From: Halobacteriales archaeon QH_10_67_13
GTDB taxonomy: Archaea > Halobacteriota > Halobacteria > Halobacteriales > Haloarculaceae
Length of the DNA: 6,567 bases
Assembly: GCA_003021335.1 (NCBI GenBank)
Contig: PXQL01000022.1
Coordinates: 1-6,567 of the forward strand
Reading direction: 5' to 3'
The position numbers and the translations under genes are program-made. Position 1 is the first letter of the stretch; the number at the start of each line of letters is the position of its first letter. Of the stretch, positions 1 through 4,936 are shown one piece after another. Under the pieces are notes generated by a model, which made no database searches, had not been told where the DNA came from, and was given only the letters and a program-made list of their open reading frames with translations.

Positions 1-485
1 TCGAGCTCGCGGTACAGTTCTCCGCCCAGGTACAGCGCCTGAAAGTGGTTTCTGAGCCGGTCGCCGTCGAGCGCGGCGAGTGCTCGCTCTCCGGGGCCGC
101 AGGGAAGGGCTTCCGAGACGACCGCCCGCGCCCCTTCGAGCCCGCCGCCGGCGCCCGCGATCGCCTCGGTGAAGACCGGAACGTCCGCGAGCGGCGCCGG
201 CCGGTCGCTGGCTTCCCGCCGGGCAAGCAGGTACAACGCGGCGGCACTGGTCAGCTCCCAGTCGTTCGTGAACCCGCCGGCCTCCTTGAATCGCTGGACA
301 TCCTCGCGGGCGATCGTCTCCCCGTAGACCCGATCGATCGACTCGACGATCGCCCGTCGGTAGGACTCCGAGACGTCGACGAGCACGCCGTCGATATCGA
401 GGACGAGCCCGTCGAGTTCGAGATCGGACTGCACACCCGGATTCGCGGCGTCGCAGGCTTCTGCCTTTCTGTCCCAGCCGATCAC
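1..485 (-). CDS. TIGR01548-type HAD-superfamily hydrolase, 3' end cut by window edge
   Basis: This is probably a phosphatase or phosphohydrolase of the haloacid dehalogenase superfamily; its substrate is unknown. From the GTG at 485, residues 30-37 read DIDGVLVD, the HAD motif I in which the two Asp residues are the nucleophile and the acid/base. They are followed by SESYRRAIVE and then KEAGGFTNDWELT, which I recognise as the signature of the TIGR01548 clade known from haloarchaea and cyanobacteria. About 161 codons are visible. HAD motifs II to IV lie outside the window or are not identified. I chose the GTG at 485 because it overlaps the TGA of the upstream UPF0146 gene (GTGA), which suggests translational coupling. 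The GTG at 434 is an in-frame alternative that would start 12 residues before motif I. The family call is firm; the start is uncertain. Confidence 0.85.
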   Translation of the reverse strand, partial: MIGWDRKAEACDAANPGVQSDLELDGLVLDIDGVLVDVSESYRRAIVESIDRVYGETIAREDVQRFKEAGGFTNDWELTSAAALYLLARREASDRPAPLADVPVFTEAIAGAGGGLEGARAVVSEALPCGPGERALAALDGDRLRNHFQALYLGGELYREL

Positions 486-790
486 TGCCGAGCGCGGTAC
501 AGCGTCTCGGCCGGCAGCTGCTCTCGTCGGGCGGGCACCGCCGTCGGATCGCCCCCGAGCGTCGTGAACAGGCACGCGGCGTCGACCGTACACGCCAACT
601 CGACGGTCGGGCGCTGTAGCTCCGGCGGCAGGTTGCGCGCGTACAGCACGTCGGCCCCGGCGTAGACCGCGCGTCGCGGGTCGGTCACGTCGTCGCGGAC
701 GAATCGCACGCTCTCCGGAACCGACCGTTCGCGGAGGTCGGTCGCGGTCACGGTCACGCCCCGCGCCGCGAGTCCCGCGCGGTTGCACAT
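482..790 (-). CDS. UPF0146 family protein, N-terminally shortened
   Basis: This 102-residue protein belongs to UPF0146, an archaeal family of unknown function with a Rossmann-type, methyltransferase-like fold. Recognisable family blocks are VTVTATDL (residues 13-20, with the acidic end of the second strand at D19), VRDDVTDP (31-38), NLPPEL (53-58) and FTTLGGDP (75-82), followed by a C-terminal ETLYRA. Family members I remember are about 135-140 residues and begin with a VVEVGVG(N/D)R-type glycine-rich loop. Here the protein starts at MCNRAGLAARG, so roughly the first 35-40 residues, including that loop, are missing. An in-frame TAA lies 6 nt upstream of the ATG, and amzA begins 34 bp away on the other strand, so there is no room for the missing part. 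It overlaps the HAD gene by GTGA. It is either a decayed gene or a shortened variant. Confidence 0.8.
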   Translation of the reverse strand: MCNRAGLAARGVTVTATDLRERSVPESVRFVRDDVTDPRRAVYAGADVLYARNLPPELQRPTVELACTVDAACLFTTLGGDPTAVPARREQLPAETLYRARQ

Positions 791-810
791 AGGTTTTTAA
801 CCGGGCAACC
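781..810. repeat. Nested inverted repeat in the amzA/UPF0146 divergent promoter
   Basis: The outer arms are GGTTGC (781-786) and GCAACC (805-810); the inner arms are GGTT (792-795) and AACC (799-802) around TTT. The dyad covers the amzA TATA-like box and the first codons of the UPF0146 gene. It could be a regulator site or a small hairpin. The inner half may simply be a by-product of the TATA sequence. Confidence 0.4.
794..800 (+). promoter_or_regulatory. TATA-like box of amzA
   Basis: TTTTTAA is centred about 28 nt before the amzA ATG at 825. No Shine-Dalgarno is visible between them. This spacing is what is expected for a leaderless haloarchaeal transcript that begins at or next to the start codon. 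Confidence 0.6.
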
Positions 811-812
811 AC

Positions 813-821
813 ATTAGAATT
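813..821 (-). promoter_or_regulatory. Possible TATA-like box of the UPF0146-HAD pair
   Basis: Read on the minus strand, AATTCTAAT is centred about 27 nt before the ATG at 790. It is the only AT-rich stretch at the right distance for a leaderless transcript. It lies on the far side of the amzA box, so the two promoters would overlap. This is inference from spacing and composition only. Confidence 0.35.
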
Positions 822-824
822 CGT

Positions 825-1346
825 ATGCGCGTCGACATCGTGCCGGTCGGCGAGGTCGACCCTGTGGTCAAGCGAGAAGCCTCGAACGGGCTCCGCGCGA
901 TCTACGACTGTGAGGTCAGCGTCAGCGACGCCCGCGCGGTCCCCGAGAGCGCCCACGACGCGGACCGCGAGCAGTACCGCGCTGAGGAGTTCATCGACCT
1001 GGCGAAGCGGGTCGGCCGCGGCACGAAAAACATCGCCATCACTCCGGAGGATCTGTACTACCACCGGCGCAACTACGTGTTCGGGCTGGCCTACCTGAGC
1101 GGCAGCGGAAGCGTCATCTCGACGTACCGGCTGCGGACCTCCTCGGACGGGGGCTTCTCCGATCGCTCCGCCGGCGAGATCTTCTCCGATCGGGTTCGCA
1201 AGGAGGTCGTCCACGAGATCGGCCACACGTTCGGCTTGGAACACTGTGACAACAACCGGTGTGTAATGAACTTCTCGCCGACCGTTCGCGAGGTCGATGT
1301 CAAAGAGGAGCGACTGTGTGGCTCCTGTCAGCGAGACGCCCTATAA
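825..1346 (+). CDS. amzA: Archaemetzincin (zinc metallopeptidase)
   Basis: This is a complete 173-residue archaemetzincin, a small presumed cytosolic zinc peptidase of the metzincin group; physiological substrates are unknown. The active site HEIGHTFGLEH spans residues 130-140. H130, H134 and H140 bind the catalytic zinc and E131 is the general base. The family's structural zinc site is present: C141, C146, C165 and C168 in the pattern HC-x4-C followed by C-x2-C. The metzincin Met-turn methionine is M148 in CVMNFS. The N-terminal half (KNIAITPEDLY near 68-78 and NYVFGLAY at 83-90) also fits the family. There is no signal peptide or membrane segment. The ATG at 825 sits about 28 nt after a TATA-like box, which supports a leaderless start. 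It diverges from the UPF0146-HAD pair. Confidence 0.95.
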   Translation: MRVDIVPVGEVDPVVKREASNGLRAIYDCEVSVSDARAVPESAHDADREQYRAEEFIDLAKRVGRGTKNIAITPEDLYYHRRNYVFGLAYLSGSGSVISTYRLRTSSDGGFSDRSAGEIFSDRVRKEVVHEIGHTFGLEHCDNNRCVMNFSPTVREVDVKEERLCGSCQRDAL

Positions 1347-1350
1347 CGCC

Positions 1351-1357
1351 TTTTATT
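1351..1357 (+). terminator. T-rich terminator after amzA
   Basis: TTTTATT occurs 4 nt after the amzA TAA. Oligo-T tracts without a strong hairpin are common transcription stops in haloarchaea. This is weak evidence from one short tract. Confidence 0.35.
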
Positions 1358-1439
1358 CCGCTCGACAGCCGGGCACACCCTGGCCTGGACTCACCCGACA
1401 GCCCGCGAATCGACGCGCCCGGCCGTTCGAATCCCGGAG

Positions 1440-1637
1440 CTACGACCGCGGCCCGCCGGAATCTCGGCCGCGAAAGCGCACGTTGAACGAGACCTCTTGA
1501 TCGGTTACGGAGTCAAGGAGGTTCACGACGGCGACGTACGGGTTTCCGCTCGTCTCTCGGGTGCCGGAGGCCGACACTGCTTCGTACTCGCGCCCCCTTT
1601 GCCGAACTTCGATCTCCAAGGCGAGCTGATCTCCCAT
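1440..1637 (-). CDS. Small orphan protein of unknown function (65 aa)
   Basis: I do not recognise this protein. It is 65 residues, soluble, with no membrane segment or cysteine pair. The pattern LALEIEVRQRGREYEAVSAS (residues 5-24) suggests two beta-strands, followed by a helix-like PYVAVVNLLDSV (33-44) and a strand EVSFNVRF (48-55). The order strand-strand-helix-strand is loosely like HicB-type antitoxins, but no diagnostic residue supports that. Third-position GC is visibly lower than in neighbouring genes, with codons such as TTG, GTT, CAA, AGG and GTA, which could mean a recent arrival or weak selection. Support for it being real is a TATA-like box about 30 nt before the ATG and an 8-bp palindrome between that box and the ATG. 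It stands alone between amzA and mptE. Existence as a gene is likely but unproven. Confidence 0.5.
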   Translation of the reverse strand: MGDQLALEIEVRQRGREYEAVSASGTRETSGNPYVAVVNLLDSVTDQEVSFNVRFRGRDSGGPRS

Positions 1638-1639
1638 GT

Positions 1640-1659
1640 TTCGAGTGCTCTCACTCGAA
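1640..1659. promoter_or_regulatory. Operator-like perfect inverted repeat upstream of the small ORF
   Basis: TTCGAGTG (1640-1647) and CACTCGAA (1652-1659) form a perfect 8-bp dyad with a 4-nt spacer CTCT. It begins 2 nt upstream of the ATG at 1637 on the minus strand and lies between that ATG and the TATA-like box at 1664-1670. A dimeric regulator bound here would cover the expected transcription start, so repression is the natural reading. The binding protein is not identifiable. Confidence 0.5.
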
Positions 1660-1663
1660 GGAC

Positions 1664-1670
1664 ATAGTAT
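1664..1670 (-). promoter_or_regulatory. TATA-like box of the 65-aa ORF
   Basis: On the minus strand ATACTAT is centred about 30 nt upstream of the ATG at 1637, within a local AT-rich patch in otherwise GC-rich DNA. The spacing fits a leaderless transcript. Confidence 0.4.
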
Positions 1671-1761
1671 CTATCCTCTCTCGACCCCGACCCCGTGCCC
1701 GCTTTGGGATCGGTCTGTGAGCGCGAGTTGGAATTACCGACCGCCCCCGCCCGTCGCCGAA

Positions 1762-1777
1762 CTTCGGGTCACCGAAG
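1762..1777 (-). terminator. Small stem-loop downstream of mptE
   Basis: CTTCGG (1762-1767) and CCGAAG (1772-1777) can pair around a 4-nt loop, 50 nt past the mptE stop. No T-tract follows on the minus strand, so a terminator role is only a guess. The remainder of 1678-1826 holds no gene or clear signal. Confidence 0.2.
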
Positions 1778-1826
1778 GCTGCGGAACTCGATCTCCGCGA
1801 GTGGACGACTCCAGTAGAGCCACGAT

Positions 1827-2507
1827 TCACGGAACCGAGAGGCTCTCCCGTCGCCCGTCGAGCAGATCGAACCGCTCCCCGCGACGCCGTTCGAGCCAGT
1901 ACAACAGCCGCTCGGCCCACGCGAGCTTCCGTTCCTTCTCGGCTGAGACCCCCGAGTCTGTAATCGTCCAGCCGGGGAAGACGAGTCGATCGGCCCCGAA
2001 CGCGTCGGCGAGGAAGGCCGCCCGGTCGCCGTCGGTGAATCCCCCGAAGTTGCACACGCGGTCTGTCGGCGCCGCCTGGGTCGTCGGGAGCACCGTCGCC
2101 TCGACTCGGGGCACCCACCCCTCGATCGCCGGACGGTTGTCCCCGTGTGCGTGGACCGCAACCGGCGTGCCGGCCTCGGCGAGTTCGGTGGTCCGTGCCG
2201 GCCGTCCGTCCAGATCGGTCACGATCCAGTCGACCGCGACCCCCCGATCGTCCAGGCGAGCGGCCGCCGAGGAAGCCGCGACGACGGCGTCTGCCGCCCG
2301 GACGATCCCCAGCTCGTCTTCGAGTGTCGGCCCGGCGCCGGCGACCGCGACCCGGCCGGACAGCGACGCCTCCGCGGGCTCGATCGTCCGCCCGACAAGC
2401 TCGGCGAGCAGGTCCCGGGCGCGCTCGTCGCCGGCCCGGTCGTAGCCAAAGTCGTCGAGGATCGCCTCGTAGACCGGCTCCCACTCCGCGAAGGTGAGTC
2501 CGACCAT
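1827..2507 (-). CDS. mptE: 6-hydroxymethylpterin diphosphokinase (MptE family)
   Basis: This 226-residue protein belongs to the archaeal MptE family (DUF115-like, COG1634). The family transfers pyrophosphate from ATP to 6-hydroxymethyl-7,8-dihydropterin, giving the substrate of dihydropteroate synthase; it replaces bacterial FolK in archaea. Visible family blocks are a glycine-rich loop AGAGPTL (56-62), an acidic metal-binding TDLDG (97-101), HAHGDN (119-124), NFGGFTDGDRA (153-163) and a C-terminal basic helix KERKLAWAE (191-199). The length is normal for the family and there is no sign of damage. Its ATG directly follows the TAG of folP with no gap, so the two genes are one operon for consecutive steps of the pathway and are probably translationally coupled. 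Biochemical function is inferred from the family and from the neighbour. Confidence 0.9.
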   Translation of the reverse strand: MVGLTFAEWEPVYEAILDDFGYDRAGDERARDLLAELVGRTIEPAEASLSGRVAVAGAGPTLEDELGIVRAADAVVAASSAAARLDDRGVAVDWIVTDLDGRPARTTELAEAGTPVAVHAHGDNRPAIEGWVPRVEATVLPTTQAAPTDRVCNFGGFTDGDRAAFLADAFGADRLVFPGWTITDSGVSAEKERKLAWAERLLYWLERRRGERFDLLDGRRESLSVP

Positions 2508-3416
2508 CTACCCGTCGAGGCCCTCGGGGAGATGCCGAGCAGCCTCGCCGACGGCTGTAACGTCGAGTTCCTCGACGTCGATCGTCTCGACGGTCCGACG
2601 GACCCGATCGCGACCGAGCTCGGCGCCGATCAGGGCGGCGTCGCGGGTCTCGGCGACGTCGTGGGTCCGGATCACGTGTGCGCCCCGTTCGACGGCCATC
2701 GACGTGGCCGCGGGCGACACCGGAAGCGCCCCCTCCGTGTCCCGGCCGGCGATCGACCGGAGGAAGTTCTTGCGGTTGATCGAGACCAGAATCGGCTGAC
2801 CGTGGGCGCGAAACTCCCGGAGCCGGCGGAACGTCTCCCGGTCGTCGGCAACGGTTTTGTCCTCGCTCCAGCCGCCGAAGGCCGGGTCGACGATCGTCTT
2901 CTCCGTGAGCCCGTTGCGGGTCAGCGCGTCGTAGATCTCGTCGACATCCTCGATCGCGCCGGGACGTTCGAGATCCGGCGGGCTCGCCATCTTCCCGACG
3001 GCGACATCGTACTCCCGACAGACCCGGGGCATCTCCGGGTCCGCGAACCCGCAGATGTCATTGACCATGTCGAACCCCCGATTTAGCGCGGCCTCGGCGA
3101 CCTCGTGGTAGCGGGTCTCGATCGAGAAGACGGCGTCCCCGCTCACGCTCTCGATCGTCTCGACGGCCGTCTCCAGGCGGTCGAGCTCCTGCTCGGCCGA
3201 GAGCACCTCGAAGCGCTTGTTGGCCGACTCGAGGCCGACATCGACGATGTCGGCGCCCTCGCCGATGAGTCGGTCGTCGACGTAGGCCGCGGCCTCGCCG
3301 GGGTCGTCGTAGACGCTCGGATCGTACGGGGACTCCTTGCTGACGTTCAGTACGCCCATGATCCGCGGTGGGTAATCGTCGCCGATCGCGAGCCCGGCTG
3401 CATCCACGGTCTGCAT
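2508..3416 (-). CDS. folP: Dihydropteroate synthase, haloarchaeal type
   Basis: This 302-residue TIM-barrel enzyme should condense 6-hydroxymethyldihydropterin diphosphate with p-aminobenzoate (or a related arylamine) to make dihydropteroate. DHPS motifs in order are MGVLNVSKES (20-29), GADIVDVGLES (54-64), SIET (98-101), ND (119-120), DPAFG (177-181), SINRK (212-216) and RTHD (250-253). The pterin-site residues N119, D177, K216, R250 and H252 match bacterial DHPS. However, the first loop (SPYDPSVYDD instead of SFSDGG), the second loop (SANKR instead of STRPG) and SIET instead of SIDT differ from the bacterial pattern, which may mean an altered aryl substrate site. I took the ATG at 3416: it sits about 27 nt from a TATA-like box and directly before the conserved barrel. 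An in-frame extension of 55 codons upstream looks non-coding. It is first gene of the folP-mptE operon. Confidence 0.9.
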   Translation of the reverse strand: MQTVDAAGLAIGDDYPPRIMGVLNVSKESPYDPSVYDDPGEAAAYVDDRLIGEGADIVDVGLESANKRFEVLSAEQELDRLETAVETIESVSGDAVFSIETRYHEVAEAALNRGFDMVNDICGFADPEMPRVCREYDVAVGKMASPPDLERPGAIEDVDEIYDALTRNGLTEKTIVDPAFGGWSEDKTVADDRETFRRLREFRAHGQPILVSINRKNFLRSIAGRDTEGALPVSPAATSMAVERGAHVIRTHDVAETRDAALIGAELGRDRVRRTVETIDVEELDVTAVGEAARHLPEGLDG

Positions 3417-3440
3417 ACGCCTATCACGGGCAGGCGCCCC

Positions 3441-3447
3441 TAATAGG
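3441..3447 (-). promoter_or_regulatory. TATA-like box of the folP-mptE operon
   Basis: On the minus strand CCTATTA is centred about 27-28 nt upstream of the folP ATG at 3416, again without a Shine-Dalgarno. It supports both the chosen start and a leaderless operon transcript. Confidence 0.5.
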
Positions 3448-3484
3448 CACGGAAACTCCTCGCCCGCCGCGGCCTTCGCAAGCG

Positions 3485-3492
3485 CTTTTTTC
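3485..3492 (+). promoter_or_regulatory. TATA-like box of trmJ
   Basis: CTTTTTTC is centred about 26 nt before the trmJ ATG at 3514. It is the only AT-rich stretch in the second half of the folP/trmJ divergent region. The two divergent boxes are about 45 bp apart, so the promoters do not overlap. Confidence 0.5.
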
Positions 3493-3513
3493 TGCCGCCG
3501 CGAACGCTCGTCG

Positions 3514-4254
3514 ATGAGCGATCGCCCCCGGCCGCCGGCCGTCGCGGTCGTCGAACCACAGACCCCGGGCAACGTCGGCACGATCGCCCGCGCGATGAAG
3601 AACTTCGGCTTCGAGGAGCTGCTGGTGATCGACGGGCCGCCGCTTGAGCCCGACGGCGAGGCCTACGGCTTCGCCGGCCAGGCCCGCGAGGATATCCTCC
3701 CCGATCACGCCCGGCCGAGCTTCGACGAGCTCGTCGACTCCTACTACACGGTCGGGTTCACCGCCCGGACGAACCAGGACGCAACCAGCCACGTCCGGTT
3801 TCCGTTCGTCCCCGCCGACGAGTTAGCCGCGGAGCTTGCGCCCGTCGATGCAGCGGTCGCTTTGGTGTTCGGCCGGGAGGACAACGGGCTCACCAACGCC
3901 GAGCTGGCCCGCCTCGATCGGGTCTGTTCGATTCCCGCGAGCGCCGCGTACCCGTCGCTGAACCTCGGCCAGGCCGCGACGATCGCCCTGTACGAGACCC
4001 AGGAGCTGGCCCGCGCGGAGAGCCAGCTCCCGGACCCGACCCGAGACCGGGCCAGCGAGTCCGAGATCGAACGTCTCTACGACCGGATCGAACAGTTCCT
4101 CGTCGCGATCGATCACCCCGAGGAGAAACGAGCCAAGACGATGCGGCTCGTCCGGCGCCTGATCGGCCGGGCTCACCCCACCGACCGCGAGGTGATCACG
4201 CTGACCGGCGTCTTCCGCCGGGGCGCCCGGCGGGGCGAGGCTGAGGAGGACTAA
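3514..4254 (+). CDS. trmJ: tRNA 2'-O-methyltransferase, TrmJ family (SPOUT/SpoU)
   Basis: This 246-residue SPOUT methyltransferase should transfer a methyl group from S-adenosylmethionine to the ribose 2'-OH of position 32 in tRNA (cytidine in archaeal TrmJ), acting as a knotted dimer in the cytosol. Motif 1 is EPQTPGNVGTIARAMKNFG (14-32), with N20 and R26. Motif 2 is VFGREDNGLTN (118-128). Motif 3 is SIPASAAYPSLNLGQA (139-154), which forms the trefoil knot and SAM pocket. The C-terminal part (about 170-246) is helical and basic (EKRAKTMRLVRRLIGRAHPTD), as in TrmJ, where it forms the tRNA-binding extension. Length and motifs are complete. It is divergent from folP and convergent with gatE, with 16 bp between stops. 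Exact nucleotide specificity is inferred from the family. Confidence 0.93.
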   Translation: MSDRPRPPAVAVVEPQTPGNVGTIARAMKNFGFEELLVIDGPPLEPDGEAYGFAGQAREDILPDHARPSFDELVDSYYTVGFTARTNQDATSHVRFPFVPADELAAELAPVDAAVALVFGREDNGLTNAELARLDRVCSIPASAAYPSLNLGQAATIALYETQELARAESQLPDPTRDRASESEIERLYDRIEQFLVAIDHPEEKRAKTMRLVRRLIGRAHPTDREVITLTGVFRRGARRGEAEED

Positions 4255-4270
4255 CTCCGGACGACTCTAC

Positions 4271-4936
4271 CTACGCCCGCCGCTGGATCTCCTCGCGGAG
4301 CACGTCGCTGACGACGTCGCCGTCTGCCTTCCCGCGGAGTTCGCCCATACACTCGCCCATCAGCGCCGAGAACGCCCCCATGCCCTCGCGTTTGACTTGC
4401 TCCGCGTTGCGCTCGATCACCGCTCGAACGGCCTCCCGAACCTCGCTCTCGCCGGCGCTGCCCAGTCCCTCGCGGTCGGCAGCCTCACTCGCAGAGAGCT
4501 CCGGCTCGCCGGCGAGTGCTGCCAGCAGCTCGGGCACGCCCTCGGTTGCGAGCTCGCCCTCGACGACGAGCTCGAAGGTTCCGAGCAGCTGCTCGTCGGT
4601 CAGTTCCGCGACGGGCACCCCGTCCCGGCGGAGCTCGGTGAGCGTCGACTCGAGGGTACTCGCAGCGAGCGTCGGGTCCACCCCGAGCTCGACGGCCCGC
4701 TCGAACAGCGGCATATGCTCGCCGTAGGCGACCCGCTCGGCCAGATCCGGGTCCAGGCCGTGCTCCTCGCAGTAGCGCTCGGTCTTCTCGGTCAGAAGCT
4801 CCGGGGTCTCGACTGCCGAGGGGTCGGGCTCGACGGGGGGCACGTCCGTCTCGGGGTACATCCGCGCGGCGCCGGGCAGCGGCCGCAGGTACTGGGTGGT
4901 GCCGTCCTCGTTCGCGCCGCGGGTCTCCTCAGGCAC
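4271..4936 (-). CDS. gatE: GatE C-terminal segment (221 codons from GTG 4936)
   Basis: This is the second frame of the interrupted gatE. It can be opened at a GTG at 4936, though homology starts 14 codons earlier. It begins with [12 protein letters not shown] and [19 protein letters not shown] (near residues 17-35), a strongly conserved block that belongs to the catalytic cradle. It then continues through the helical domain to the YqeY-like tail: [18 protein letters not shown] (183-200) and VLREEIQRR (212-220). The tail contacts tRNA in GatB/GatE structures. Because a core block sits on this half, two separate polypeptides would have to rebuild one domain, which argues against a natural split enzyme. 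It is convergent with trmJ. Confidence 0.55.
   Translation of the reverse strand: MPEETRGANEDGTTQYLRPLPGAARMYPETDVPPVEPDPSAVETPELLTEKTERYCEEHGLDPDLAERVAYGEHMPLFERAVELGVDPTLAASTLESTLTELRRDGVPVAELTDEQLLGTFELVVEGELATEGVPELLAALAGEPELSASEAADREGLGSAGESEVREAVRAVIERNAEQVKREGMGAFSALMGECMGELRGKADGDVVSDVLREEIQRRA

Noticed and set aside
300..380. Cluster of CGATCG and GATC palindromes
   Set aside because: The same hexamer recurs throughout the window at Ile/Asp/Arg codons, so it reflects haloarchaeal composition and not a local site.
45..665. Plus-strand frame of 206 codons
   Set aside because: It is antisense to the HAD hydrolase and UPF0146 genes, with low-complexity Arg/Pro-rich translation.
1347..1439. 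Possible small gene between amzA and the 65-residue ORF
   Set aside because: No frame has a supported start or a coding-like composition. Only a T-tract was seen.
1636..2484. Two long frames, plus 1636-2445 and minus 1651-2484
   Set aside because: Both are Arg/Ser/Gly-rich off-frame readings of the mptE region. The true frame has the MptE motifs.
2145..3086. Plus-strand open frame of 313 codons
   Set aside because: It is antisense to folP and mptE, both with clear family motifs. No promoter or recognisable domain was seen.
3417..3581. A 55-codon N-terminal extension of FolP
   Set aside because: It overlaps both divergent promoters and the start of trmJ. DHPS homology starts just after the ATG at 3416.
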